Assembly: GCF_018863235.1 (NCBI RefSeq)
Contig: NZ_JAHKRS010000003.1
Location: forward strand, 1-64,000
DNA from: Pseudomaricurvus albidus
GTDB taxonomy: Bacteria; Pseudomonadota; Gammaproteobacteria; Pseudomonadales; Cellvibrionaceae
Length of the DNA stretch: 64,000 nt
Direction: 5' to 3'
The position numbers were made by a program, and so were the translations under genes. Each line of letters starts with the position of its first letter. Position 1 is the stretch's first letter. Below, one piece after another: positions 15,618-25,190 of this stretch. The notes beneath the pieces are model-generated. The model saw only the letters and a program-made list of their open reading frames with translations, ran no database searches and was not told the origin of the DNA.

Positions 15618-17720
15618 TCAGTGATCGGCGAGGGCTTCCGATTGATGCTTGTGCAGCCCTTCTTCCACGGCACGCCAGGGTACCAGTTTGAAGTTTTGGC
15701 GGGCTGACGGCATGCGATTGCGACCATCCTGTACCACCAGCAATCCCTGATCGAATGCCCCGCCCAGATTTGCACTGGTTACCGCAAGGCCATCCGTTTC
15801 TGAACTGCCATCAATGCTGAGCGCGGCATTCGCTTTCACGCGAAAGCGTCCCAGATATTCATTGGTGACCCGATCGTAGAGAACATAAGCGTTATCACCC
15901 TGGCTCGAAACAACCAGATAACCCTGACCGTTTTTACCTGTGTACAGGCTAATGCCTTCCACATCGGCAACCAGATGTCCATTGGCCGTCTCGTCAAGGA
16001 GCTTCAACTCGGAGCTTTCACCCGCTTCAAGCTCAATGGACCATATCCCGTGATCCTCTTCACCCACATACAGGCGGCCAGTCTCGTCATCAGCCACACA
16101 GCCTTCCGGTTGTCCGTTCAGCTTAAACTCACGGACTTTTTCCCCGTGGACTGTGTCGTCTTTCGCAACCAGACGCCATTGTTGGTATAGACCATCCTTG
16201 TTATTGACGAACGCATGTATCTCGCCAGTGTTTTTGGACGAGTACAAACACCCACCATAAGGGTGCCCAAGACTGCCATCAATGATATCGCCAGCAATAA
16301 AATCCAGTTTTCCGGTCTGCTGATCTATCGCGAATACGTCCAGATTCTCAGTGGTGCGATTGGTGGCCATAGCAAGATCCACAACACGGGATTTTCCATC
16401 CTGAATTAATGTGAAGTTATAACGAACATCCACATTGTTTACATTCCCGCGAGGCAGGAATTGTTGCTTCTCGCCATCCAGTTTGTAGGACCACAAGCCC
16501 TGCTTCTTATCCGTGGCAATAATCAGGCTGCGACCTGCATCACCAGCATTGACCCACACCTCCGGATCGTCAGCGGCATCGCCAAAACTGTTGACCACAT
16601 CCGTCTGGGCCGTCGGCAAAACCGTGTAAGTGCTGTCGTCTTGTGACGTGCGCTCAGGCAAGGTCACCAGACTTTCACTGCTCGCTGTCAGCAAGTATTT
16701 TCCTTCATCCGTCATCGCCCACCAGTGCCACTGTGAATCACTGTGTTTCTGTAAAGCCACACTGGTGATCGGGTCAGGGTTTTCACTGTCGCCACCGGAT
16801 ACGGCAAAGTTTACTGACGTCACCACTCCCCCTTCGGGCGAATAAATGACCGCTTGTTCCTGATCCGGAATGGTCGCCAGAATCAGACCTGAAGCTGGCA
16901 ATACCTGAAGGCTGGTAGGTGCCTGTTGCAAATCTCCAGCAGGCGCTAACGCCGCCAGTAACAGGCGCTCTTCATCTTTTTCTTCGTCGCTGTTCAGAGC
17001 CAGAAGACCAATATTTTCCTGAGACCAATAGAGTTTCTGATCCCAATCGTCCACACTGCAGGCAACAACGCCTTCACCCAGCGCCACATCCCGGACTCTG
17101 GTCGACGTCACCCCGTTTTGAGTGATCAGCAACTGTTCCTGATAGGCCATCCCCTCTTCCGAGATCAGCCAGGCAGTTAACTCTGTATGCTCCGGGTGAG
17201 TCATCTCGGTTGAAGCGGATAGACAAGCAACGACCATGGTTTGTGACCACTGCTGATCCCAGGTCAAAGTTTGATAGCGGTTGTTGTCGAGATCGAAATA
17301 TCCCAGTTTCAGGACATTTTCAGATTCATCAATATGACTCACCCACAAGCCGGCATCGGAACCATCCTGTGCGTTAGCAACCAGACGAGCATCGACGGAT
17401 TTGTCATCACCTGAAGAACGCCCCAACACTTTTCCTGTGGCGTCAGTTATCACCACGCCATAGGTTTCACTGGAAAGCAAAACCCGTGCGCCCTGATCGG
17501 TATCAACCACACGCAGTTGATAGCCATCGAGCTTTTTCAATTTGTCGCTGAGTTTATCGAACATCACCGACTGCTGAGCCATCTGGCTTGCAGCTTCTGT
17601 TGCTGGTTGACCTACAACATCCTTGCCGTCATCGGAGGAGTGGCATCCTGAGAGTCCTGCGCCGGTCAGACCCAGCAGGCCAGCCGTTAACAACGGCCCT
17701 ATGTTTACAATCTTCATCAT
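15618..17720 (-). CDS. Beta-propeller phytase, lipoprotein (3-phytase)
   Basis: A 700-residue exported enzyme releasing phosphate from inositol hexakisphosphate. The lipobox LSGC gives lipidated Cys26. Residues about 345-690 form a six-bladed beta-propeller phytase domain with the family stretches DAADDPEVWVN, ATDKKQGLWSYKLDG, GHPYGGCLYSS, GQPEGCVADDETGRLYVGEE and DVEGISLY. These acidic loops bind the Ca2+ ions the family needs. Residues about 40-340 are a second, diverged propeller half, the tandem arrangement known in marine and soil phytases. It follows the TonB receptor by 72 bases on the same strand, so an operon under the Pho-box promoter is likely. Confidence 0.9.
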   Translation of the reverse strand: MMKIVNIGPLLTAGLLGLTGAGLSGCHSSDDGKDVVGQPATEAASQMAQQSVMFDKLSDKLKKLDGYQLRVVDTDQGARVLLSSETYGVVITDATGKVLGRSSGDDKSVDARLVANAQDGSDAGLWVSHIDESENVLKLGYFDLDNNRYQTLTWDQQWSQTMVVACLSASTEMTHPEHTELTAWLISEEGMAYQEQLLITQNGVTSTRVRDVALGEGVVACSVDDWDQKLYWSQENIGLLALNSDEEKDEERLLLAALAPAGDLQQAPTSLQVLPASGLILATIPDQEQAVIYSPEGGVVTSVNFAVSGGDSENPDPITSVALQKHSDSQWHWWAMTDEGKYLLTASSESLVTLPERTSQDDSTYTVLPTAQTDVVNSFGDAADDPEVWVNAGDAGRSLIIATDKKQGLWSYKLDGEKQQFLPRGNVNNVDVRYNFTLIQDGKSRVVDLAMATNRTTENLDVFAIDQQTGKLDFIAGDIIDGSLGHPYGGCLYSSKNTGEIHAFVNNKDGLYQQWRLVAKDDTVHGEKVREFKLNGQPEGCVADDETGRLYVGEEDHGIWSIELEAGESSELKLLDETANGHLVADVEGISLYTGKNGQGYLVVSSQGDNAYVLYDRVTNEYLGRFRVKANAALSIDGSSETDGLAVTSANLGGAFDQGLLVVQDGRNRMPSARQNFKLVPWRAVEEGLHKHQSEALADH

Positions 17721-17792
17721 TCACTACGCTTAATCGGTTTAAAAAAATGGGCCCGGCATCACCTGCCGAGCCCCAATCGCTACGAGCAAGGA

Positions 17793-20618
17793 TTAAAAGT
17801 TACGATAGGTGAAGCCCAGTACAAAAGATGGACCATATTCTTCATATTGGGAATTGTACTTTCTGCTGCCCTGGTACAGGTACATCGGCTCATCCGTCAG
17901 GTTGATCGCATTAAAGTACATCTGCATGGAGTCGTTAATGTCGTATTTGGCAGAGAAATCAACTTGCATATGGTCATCAGCATAGGTGTCGTTTTCTTTA
18001 TCGCCAAGATCCAGCTCCATCAGAGTCTTGCTTTTGTAGTTTGTGGACAGACGCAGACTGAATGGGCCTGTTTCATAACCCAGCACCAGGTTACCCACAG
18101 TATCAGCCTGTTCTGGCAGTTCGGTGTTTGAACTGCGTGATGCACCTGGCTCCAGATCCAGATCGGCTTCACTGCTGGTAAAGGTGGCATTAGCCTGAAT
18201 CAGGAAGCCGGATTCAAAGCTCTTGGTGTAGGCCAGTTCCAGACCGTACAAATCCGCACTGTTACCATTCATGGGCATGTAAATTTCACTCTCGTCGATG
18301 GTCACGCCAGGGGCATAAACTGAACTGTCAACCATATCGCTGACATCGGCGGCGAAAATGAAGTTGTCGATTTGCTTGTAAAACAGGGAGGCACTGATTA
18401 CACCAATATCACCGGGATAGTACTCGACAATCAAATCAAAGTTGCTGGATTCGTAGGGATCGAGGTCCGGATTACCCGCTTCTACCTTCAGCTCGTTCTC
18501 TTCAATCGAGATCTCTTCAGGAGACGGCGTAATGTCACCGAATGAAGGACGGGCGATGGTTTCGGAATAAGCGGCACGCAGCAGCAATTCATCGGTCAAA
18601 CGATAACGAGCGTTAATGCTCGGCAGTACATGGTGGTACTCTTTATCGAACTTCACTTGTTCGATGCTGTGGCTGAAGTCACCATTGGCGTCTTCGATCA
18701 GGCGCGCATCGTAGCCTTTGGAATCCACTTTGGTGCCTTCGTATCGCAGACCATAGACCAGACGCAGATCGTTGATGTCGACGCGGCTCATAATATAAGC
18801 AGCCTGAACGTCTTCTTCGATAACGTAATCACGAGCCGAAGCCACCATACTTTCGTTATAGGCTTCACCCAGTACACCATCGTCCTGATAAGCGGTACCG
18901 CTGCCGACAATACTGCCATTAATAAGGTTATCAATCAGTCCTTTGTCAATGGCTGGCCCCAGTCGCCCTAAACCATAATCCACCGTGGAGCGACTGAATT
19001 GATCCATGGTCGGATCACCCAGCCCACTAAAGTCGTCGTACAACTGAGTATCAACATCATCGGTTTTTTCACGGTTTGAAATCTTGCCACCAAACTTGAT
19101 GTACCCCGGATGACCTGCAAACGACATCTCACGAGTAATGTCGAACTTGTAGGTGAACATTTCATCCTGTGTGTAGTTGTTGGTGATTTCGATTTCATCC
19201 AGTTCAAAGTTGGATGCGACAAACGCCTCATCGGCAGCGAACACATCCGGAGACTCACCTAAAGAGGTGTATCCCATATCGATGTCTTTGGCCTTGAAAT
19301 TGGAACCATGATAATCCGGTTCGTTTTCCTCAGACTTGGAATAACCCACGGAGTACTCATAGGTCCAGTCACCGGACATGTTCATACCGCCGAGAACCAC
19401 TGAGGTGATTTTCTGTTCTTCGAAACGGTCTTTCAGGTTGCGTTCCATTTCGGCGTCAGTCCACAGCGCCGAATCACCATCAATTTCTGCCAGATCGCCA
19501 TCGTCGTATTTGTATTCTGCGCGCTGACGGTATTCCTGATCTTCAAAGTGGCTGTAGAGACTGTGCAGATAGTACTCCGAAGTATCGGATGGGCGCCAGT
19601 CCAGATTCAGCGCAGCCCCCAGACGGGTACGATTGATGGTGTAGTCGCGCTGCTCCATCTTAACGGGACCACGATAGCCGGACCCTTCAAGGTCCGATTC
19701 CCATTCACCGTCACCCTCCATGGTCTCAGAACCAAAATCACGATCCTGCCAGCTCAGTGCAGCAGCGACCCCCAATTGGCCCTGGCCCACGTCAAAGACG
19801 TTGGTAAACGTCCCGGCAATCTTCGGACTGACTTCGGATTCGAGGTCATTGTAGTTGCCCTCTGCGGACAGGTTGTAGCTCATACCATCGCGGTCAAAAG
19901 CCGTCAGACTTTTCACTTCGATATTACCGCCAATACCACTGCCATCCATATCCGGTGTATTCGTTTTTCTGACTTCCAGACCTTCCAACAGCCCCGAAGG
20001 GATCACATCCAGTGCCACCGAGCGACGATCCCTCTCTGGTGAGGGAATATTCATACCGTTAATTGACGCAGAGTTTAGATCCGGATTGGCACCGCGAATA
20101 CCTACAAAGCGCCCCTCACCCTGATCGCGTTCAATAAAAACACCCGGAACACGCTGTAAAGCTTCGCTCACGTTCTCATCAGGAAATTGACCAATCGAGT
20201 CAGAAGAAACAACCGACACAAAGTTATCCGCAGCACGCTGTTTGTTCAGTGCGCTGGAAGCCCCAGCCGCCTGCCCCACCACAATCAGGTTTTCCATACT
20301 GGCGACGTCACTACCAATCTTCACCACTTCTTTGGTAGTTTGTTCATCGGCCACATTGACCAGACGCTGTACGGACTCCGCCCCCAGATAATCCACGGTC
20401 AACGTATAAGTGCCTGCTGGAACAGAATTAAAACTGAAGCGGCCTCCATCTTTTGTGCTGGATTCCAGTTTCAATTCCTTGAGTCGAATAATGGCACCAT
20501 CAAAATACACACTGCCAGCCGAGTCGCTGACACGTCCCTCAAGACGACCATCGGCCATCGCGTTAAATGCACACATAAATGCGCTGGTTGCCATTAAGGC
20601 CTTCACTGAAGTTTTCAT
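17793..20618 (-). CDS. TonB-dependent receptor paired with phytase
   Basis: An outer-membrane receptor of 941 residues from the ATG at 20618, chosen over the upstream in-frame start at 20672 because GGGGAAACT precedes it and a clean signal peptide (ending NAMADG) follows. Domains in order: carboxypeptidase-regulatory-like beta-sandwich (about 24-100), TonB plug (about 110-235, FPDENVSEALQRVPGVFIERD), then the 22-strand barrel ending in the terminal aromatic GFTYRNF. Such receptors often sit beside beta-propeller phytases. It probably imports a phytate breakdown product, an inositol phosphate or a metal-phytate complex; the ligand is inferred from context only. Confidence 0.92.
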   Translation of the reverse strand: MKTSVKALMATSAFMCAFNAMADGRLEGRVSDSAGSVYFDGAIIRLKELKLESSTKDGGRFSFNSVPAGTYTLTVDYLGAESVQRLVNVADEQTTKEVVKIGSDVASMENLIVVGQAAGASSALNKQRAADNFVSVVSSDSIGQFPDENVSEALQRVPGVFIERDQGEGRFVGIRGANPDLNSASINGMNIPSPERDRRSVALDVIPSGLLEGLEVRKTNTPDMDGSGIGGNIEVKSLTAFDRDGMSYNLSAEGNYNDLESEVSPKIAGTFTNVFDVGQGQLGVAAALSWQDRDFGSETMEGDGEWESDLEGSGYRGPVKMEQRDYTINRTRLGAALNLDWRPSDTSEYYLHSLYSHFEDQEYRQRAEYKYDDGDLAEIDGDSALWTDAEMERNLKDRFEEQKITSVVLGGMNMSGDWTYEYSVGYSKSEENEPDYHGSNFKAKDIDMGYTSLGESPDVFAADEAFVASNFELDEIEITNNYTQDEMFTYKFDITREMSFAGHPGYIKFGGKISNREKTDDVDTQLYDDFSGLGDPTMDQFSRSTVDYGLGRLGPAIDKGLIDNLINGSIVGSGTAYQDDGVLGEAYNESMVASARDYVIEEDVQAAYIMSRVDINDLRLVYGLRYEGTKVDSKGYDARLIEDANGDFSHSIEQVKFDKEYHHVLPSINARYRLTDELLLRAAYSETIARPSFGDITPSPEEISIEENELKVEAGNPDLDPYESSNFDLIVEYYPGDIGVISASLFYKQIDNFIFAADVSDMVDSSVYAPGVTIDESEIYMPMNGNSADLYGLELAYTKSFESGFLIQANATFTSSEADLDLEPGASRSSNTELPEQADTVGNLVLGYETGPFSLRLSTNYKSKTLMELDLGDKENDTYADDHMQVDFSAKYDINDSMQMYFNAINLTDEPMYLYQGSRKYNSQYEEYGPSFVLGFTYRNF

Positions 20619-20793
20619 AGTTTCCCCAAAGTCAGGTCTGAAACAGGTCTGATTATTTAGCATTCTGAACAAGCGGCTCTGGCCACGTGTTCTTAATTTG
20701 TGTATCCCATGCGGATATCTGATGCTCTGTAGCTCAACGTATTCAACAACGCTTCTGATCGCCCCAGAGACAGGGCAAACCTACGAGTCGACT

Positions 20794-20822
20794 GTGACAC
20801 TTTGGTGACACCAATCTGACAG
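20794..20822 (-). promoter_or_regulatory. Pho box array upstream of TonB receptor-phytase
   Basis: On the minus strand three heptamers stand at exact 11-bp steps: CTGTCAG (20822-20816), GTGTCAC (20811-20805) and GTGTCAC (20800-20794), with 4-bp spacers ATTG and CAAA. This is the PhoB site architecture (CTGTCAY half-sites, 11-bp repeat), pointing at the receptor-phytase genes. Two half-sites have G for C at the first position. Confidence 0.7.
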
Positions 20823-21063
20823 CCTTCGATTTGATGGGGCATTGGCCACTTTAAGCAGACGGATAACAGATGGATTGATCCGTTTTGACCCTGTGTTTGT
20901 GGATTTTAGAAATTGTGGGACGCGTGGAAAGCCTTATAAATCCCTGATCAGAAGCTATTTTTAAGAATGTGTAATCTTTTTTCCTGATACCGGTGTTATG
21001 CAGGCGTGTTGGCTGATCTGATTTGACCCGCCGAGGGAAATGCAATCAATTCCGAGCATATTT

Positions 21064-21102
21064 CTGTCATCTTTTTGTCACAGAACTGACTCATTCTGTC
21101 AC
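21064..21102 (+). promoter_or_regulatory. Pho box array upstream of GGDEF-AraC-phoX
   Basis: On the plus strand CTGTCAT (21064-21070), TTGTCAC (21075-21081) and the degenerate CTGACTC (21086-21092) follow at 11-bp steps, then CTGTCAC (21096-21102) after 10 bp. The first pair with spacer CTTT is close to the PhoB consensus. It lies 41-79 bases before the start of the GGDEF gene. Confidence 0.75.
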
Positions 21103-21142
21103 TCATGATCTCATCCATTTCGATTCAGGTTTTCCATCCGTT

Positions 21143-22072
21143 ATGAGAAGTCACGCATCGCTACACACATCGAAAATCGTCTTGCTTTTAGTCGTCTGTT
21201 TTTCTGTTCTGATCACGAATCTGGGCATGGGCGATATCAAATCCTGGGGGGACATCACCTGGATTGATATTTTTGGCGAAGGTTCCATCATGGGCTTGAT
21301 GTTGATTTTTCTGACCTTTGTCATAAACAGTCGCCCCAGAGGTCGGGTGACCGACCTGTTAATCATCGGCATGATCGGTTTTACAGCGGCCAGCTTTCAG
21401 GATCTTTTGGATGAGATTATCGCTGTGCCTGCGGGCTACATTTTTGACGACCTGATCGAGTCCGTCACAGCACCGGTTTCTGTGATTTTTCTGGCCTTTG
21501 GATTTTACTTTTGGAATCAGGAGCAAATCGCCATCAACCAGAGACTGCAATGCAAAGAGCGCTTCTACCGGGAACACAGCGCACTGGACTATGTAACCGA
21601 CTTGTATACAGCTCTTTATATGAAGAAGCAAATTGAACGAGAGCTGATTCACTACAAGAATCTTCAGCAACCGCTGTCATTAATGATGCTGGATATTGTC
21701 AACTTCAATGATTTCAACCGACGCTATGGCGATCAGGACGGTGATCGCTTATTGGCGCAAGTTGCCAACATACTGACCATGAATATACGCAGTGTGGATC
21801 TGGCTTGCCGATTTGCCGGAGACCGCTTCATCGTGCTGTTTCCTCAAACACACCTTATCGACGCCCAAACCTATGCCGATGAAATTTTGAACGCATTGGA
21901 AAACATGGCTTTTAAACCGGATAACGCCTCAAGATCGGTATTCAACGAATGCACAGTTAGTCTGGTGGACCACAGTGCAGGATCAACAGCCGATGAACTG
22001 ATTGACAGATTAAACAGAGATTTGGAAACCGCAAAACAAAAGAATCATTTTCGTTCAATACAAGCAGCTTGA
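21143..22072 (+). CDS. Membrane protein with degenerate GGDEF domain
   Basis: A 309-residue protein from the ATG at 21143 (an upstream in-frame start at 21023 would run through the Pho boxes). An N-terminal membrane part has segments at about 11-30, 40-58, 68-85 and 100-120, followed by a GGDEF domain (about 145-305). The active-site loop reads AGDRF instead of GGDEF/GGEEF (RFAGDRFIVLFP), replacing the catalytic Glu with Arg, so cyclase activity is doubtful; it may be a sensor or scaffold. The gene is first of a run of three with the AraC regulator (16-base gap) and phoX, behind a Pho box. Confidence 0.8.
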   Translation: MRSHASLHTSKIVLLLVVCFSVLITNLGMGDIKSWGDITWIDIFGEGSIMGLMLIFLTFVINSRPRGRVTDLLIIGMIGFTAASFQDLLDEIIAVPAGYIFDDLIESVTAPVSVIFLAFGFYFWNQEQIAINQRLQCKERFYREHSALDYVTDLYTALYMKKQIERELIHYKNLQQPLSLMMLDIVNFNDFNRRYGDQDGDRLLAQVANILTMNIRSVDLACRFAGDRFIVLFPQTHLIDAQTYADEILNALENMAFKPDNASRSVFNECTVSLVDHSAGSTADELIDRLNRDLETAKQKNHFRSIQAA

Positions 22073-22088
22073 TAAAGACATTTTAGCC

Positions 22089-23153
22089 ATGAAATCCCGC
22101 ATCAATATGCCGAGCTATTACTCCATCGATGACAAGATTTTGCCGATCAGCCAAATTCCTGCAGCCATGCTGGAATTGGCCAGAAATCATCGCATGGATA
22201 TCAATAGCTTGCTCAAAGGTACTGGGATTTTCATGCAAGACATATCACGCCGCGACTATCACATCAGTTGCGAACAATTAAAGTGTTTGATTAACAATAT
22301 CAGCAAGCACAACCACTCTCAGGAGTTTGCACTGCGCTTTGGGCGTCAGCTGCCCTACATTAATCACAGCACCCTCTTGCAGGCCATCGTTAATGCCTCC
22401 TGTATACGCGATCTTTTAGAGATTCTGAGAAACCACTGCCGGCTGTACTACCCCCTGTGCTTTCTGCATCTGGCATCGGATACCAAGAATCACTATCTGA
22501 TTATCAACGACGCGATTGGCTGTCCACAACAGCAGAAGTTTATCAGTCAAAGTTTTATTTCATCGGTTCTAACCCTGTTAAAAGCCAGTGATATCGACAA
22601 GAATCAGCTGACCTTCTACCTGGAACAAAGTCAACCTGAAGATACCGCTCCGCTGCAGACGTATCTGGGCAGTCGTATTTGTTATAACGCGCCAATCACC
22701 GCCATTATCGTGCCTGATCATATCGGTCAAAAACCGTTATCCAATCACAGTGAAACGATCAAGCAACAAGCGCTTATAGAATGTCAGGAAAGCATTCAGC
22801 TCATAAACGGCAAGCAGGGATTTCTTGAATGCCTACAAAAACTGTTACTGCGAAAGATTCCCCGTCAGGACATCACCTTGCAAATCTGCGCGGAACATTT
22901 TGGCATAAGCTCTGCCACCTTCAAGCGACGCCTGAAGGCACATCAGACCAATTTTCAATCCGAACTGGACAGAGCACGGAAACTTCTGGCCCTGTCCTTA
23001 CTGGTTATTCAAGATCTCAACAATGAGGAAGTAGCCAGAATTCTGAGGATTAATGACAGCGCCAATTTCAGGCGCTCTTTCAAACGCTGGACAGGGTCAC
23101 TGCCCAGCACCCTCAGGCATCAACTGGCAGATCCTCAGAACCTTCATTTTTAA
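22089..23153 (+). CDS. AraC-family regulator in the phosphate-scavenging locus
   Basis: A 354-residue regulator with the same layout as the one at 14562: arabinose-binding-like domain (about 20-215, FALRFGRQLPYINHSTLLQAI) and C-terminal AraC DNA-binding domain (about 250-345, FGISSATFKRRLKAH and INDSANFRRSFKRWTGSLPS). It sits between the degenerate GGDEF gene and phoX, same strand, gaps of 16 and 48 bases, so it is probably co-transcribed with both. Target genes are unknown; phoX or the divergent receptor are natural candidates. Confidence 0.88.
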   Translation: MKSRINMPSYYSIDDKILPISQIPAAMLELARNHRMDINSLLKGTGIFMQDISRRDYHISCEQLKCLINNISKHNHSQEFALRFGRQLPYINHSTLLQAIVNASCIRDLLEILRNHCRLYYPLCFLHLASDTKNHYLIINDAIGCPQQQKFISQSFISSVLTLLKASDIDKNQLTFYLEQSQPEDTAPLQTYLGSRICYNAPITAIIVPDHIGQKPLSNHSETIKQQALIECQESIQLINGKQGFLECLQKLLLRKIPRQDITLQICAEHFGISSATFKRRLKAHQTNFQSELDRARKLLALSLLVIQDLNNEEVARILRINDSANFRRSFKRWTGSLPSTLRHQLADPQNLHF

Positions 23154-23201
23154 ATATCCATACACACACGGACTTATCCCAACTTTTAAGACCTCACATT
23201 T

Positions 23202-25124
23202 ATGATGATCAACAAACACCAAAATACACTCAGCCGTCGCAGTTTTATCAAAAATCTCTCTCGCAGTGGTGCCGGATTGGCTTCAGCTTCTGCACTGGCC
23301 GGATCTCTCAGCGGCTGCCAGGACAGTAACAATCTCAGCTTTTCAGAGATTCCTCACAGCCTTGATCAGTACCACCATATTCCGGATGACTACCAATCAA
23401 GCATTCTCCTAAGCTGGGGGGATGCCCTGCATTCATCTGAGCCTTTTGCTCCTGAAAAGTTGACTGCAGAACACCAGTCACAGCGTTTTGGCTACAACAA
23501 TGACTTCATTGGCTTTATGCCCTTAAGTGATACTCACAACGCCTCGGCGACCGAACACTATCAATCAGGAAACAGTCAAAAAGGATTGTTGTGCATCAAC
23601 CACGAATACACGCAACCTCACTTGATGTTCAGCGGTTACAAAGACGAAAGTGATGGTGAGCTAAATACCCGCAAGGAGCACGTCGCAATTGAACTTCAGG
23701 CCTGTGGCCATTCTGTCGTGGAAGTTGAATTAATCAATGACAACTGGCAGACGAATGTCGAAAGCCATTACAACCGTCGCATTACGGTTACCACTCCCAT
23801 GGAAATCACCGGTCCCGCTGCCGGACATCCACGGCTGGTAACCAGCACAGACCCCACAGGTACGCGAGTCAATGGCACTGCTGGCAACTGTGCTGGCGGA
23901 AAAACCCCTTGGGGTACCGTACTGATTGCTGAGGAAGGTATTGGCAGCTTGTTTATGGGTGATCTGAACACCCTGTCGGATCAGGAACGTGACAACTACC
24001 AGCGTCTGTCCATTGGCGACGATGAAAATAGACAATGGGGCCTGTACGAAGATCGCTTCCATATTGAAAAGGAGCCCAACGAAGCCAACCGGTTTGGCTG
24101 GATGGTGGAATACGATCCGTACGATCCCGAATCGACACCACGAAAACTCACCAGTCTGGGTCGTTTTGAACATGAAGGCACCACGATTGTCGCCAAGCCT
24201 GGCAAGCCTGTCGTCGCTTATACAGGAGACGATGACGAGTTTCAGTTTTTCTACAAGTTTGTCTCTGACGGCATTTATCAACCTGAGCAGGAAACCAATC
24301 ATCGAAACTTGCTCGAGCACGGCACGCTGTACGCGGCCAAATTACACGACGACGGATCTGGTGAGTGGCTGCCGATGCGCCATGGAGAGCCTTTCCTGAC
24401 CGAAGAATTTGGCTTTCACTCACAGGCCGACGTTTTGATCGAGTGTCGACGTGCAGCACAGATGATTGGCGCCACCCCCATGGATCGGCCGGAAGACATT
24501 GAAACCAACCCGGTCAACGATTGCACCTACGTCATGCTGACGAAAAACAAAAAACGGCAGCAACCCGGAACCGCTAATATGCGTCCGAAAAACAGCGCCG
24601 GCCACATTCTAGAGCTTGTGCACCCTGGCACAGACGGCGAACGCGACCACACCAGCAACCGCTTTCAATGGAACACTTTCTTGCTGGGAGGGGATCCGAA
24701 CAGCAGTGACAAAAACACGCAAGGTTTTTACGGTAAAGGCCCCAAGGGTGAAAGTGTTACAGACGCCGGATGGTTTGCAACACCCGACAACCTGACCTTC
24801 GACAAGCTGGGTAACATGTGGGTTTCTACCGATGGTTGCGAAGACTTTGGTTTCCACGATGGTTTGTGGGCCATGGCAACATCCGGCCCCTATCGTGCGA
24901 TCCCCAAACATTTTTTCGGCTGCCCGCTTGGGGCGGAGATGTGCGGTCCGGAATTCACCCCCGACAGCACTACCCTCTTTTTAGCCGTGCAACACCCTGC
25001 TGACGTCGACGGTTCGACCTTCGATCATCCGGCACACCGCTGGCCAAACTTTGACAACAACCTTCCGCCGCGCCCCAGCGTCGTGGCGATTCGTCGTAAG
25101 GACGGTGGTTTGGTCGGCAGTTAA
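23202..25124 (+). CDS. phoX: PhoX-type alkaline phosphatase, Tat-exported
   Basis: A 640-residue secreted phosphatase of the PhoX (DUF839) family, which hydrolyses phosphomonoesters with a Ca/Fe cofactor and is common in marine bacteria. The N-terminus has a twin-arginine motif SRRSFIK (13-19) followed by an alanine/serine-rich hydrophobic stretch ending in SGCQD, so export is by Tat; the SGC could also be a lipobox. Family stretches: LLCINHEYT, NCAGGKTPWGTVLIAEE, RFGWMVEYDPYDPES, KFVSDG, and the C-terminal DNLTFDKLGNMWVSTDG and GPEFTPDSTTLFLAVQHP. Length is typical. No Pho box lies directly upstream, so expression probably depends on the site at 21064. Confidence 0.93.
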   Translation: MMINKHQNTLSRRSFIKNLSRSGAGLASASALAGSLSGCQDSNNLSFSEIPHSLDQYHHIPDDYQSSILLSWGDALHSSEPFAPEKLTAEHQSQRFGYNNDFIGFMPLSDTHNASATEHYQSGNSQKGLLCINHEYTQPHLMFSGYKDESDGELNTRKEHVAIELQACGHSVVEVELINDNWQTNVESHYNRRITVTTPMEITGPAAGHPRLVTSTDPTGTRVNGTAGNCAGGKTPWGTVLIAEEGIGSLFMGDLNTLSDQERDNYQRLSIGDDENRQWGLYEDRFHIEKEPNEANRFGWMVEYDPYDPESTPRKLTSLGRFEHEGTTIVAKPGKPVVAYTGDDDEFQFFYKFVSDGIYQPEQETNHRNLLEHGTLYAAKLHDDGSGEWLPMRHGEPFLTEEFGFHSQADVLIECRRAAQMIGATPMDRPEDIETNPVNDCTYVMLTKNKKRQQPGTANMRPKNSAGHILELVHPGTDGERDHTSNRFQWNTFLLGGDPNSSDKNTQGFYGKGPKGESVTDAGWFATPDNLTFDKLGNMWVSTDGCEDFGFHDGLWAMATSGPYRAIPKHFFGCPLGAEMCGPEFTPDSTTLFLAVQHPADVDGSTFDHPAHRWPNFDNNLPPRPSVVAIRRKDGGLVGS

Positions 25125-25134
25125 ACCTGAAAAT

Positions 25135-25169
25135 GAAAAAGGCCGGTGCAGTCACACCGGCCTTTTTTG
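25135..25169. terminator. Bidirectional terminator between phoX and glk
   Basis: A 13-bp stem AAAAAGGCCGGTG/CACCGGCCTTTTT with a 6-nt loop and flanking A/T runs, between the convergent phoX and glk genes. Confidence 0.95.
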
Positions 25170-25190
25170 TTCAAAGCATGGAGAAACCGT

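Larger units (their letters stand above)
20619..21142. other. Divergent control region of the phosphate-scavenging locus
   Basis: A 524-base gap between the TonB receptor (left) and the GGDEF protein (right). It contains no gene that I can support, but it carries two heptamer arrays facing opposite ways (separate entries at 20794 and 21064). The -10 elements are not obvious by eye, as expected for activator-dependent promoters. Confidence 0.7.

Noticed and set aside
20851-21045. A small minus-strand gene in the divergent Pho region
   Set aside because: It has no ribosome site and lies within the control region; translation is unremarkable.
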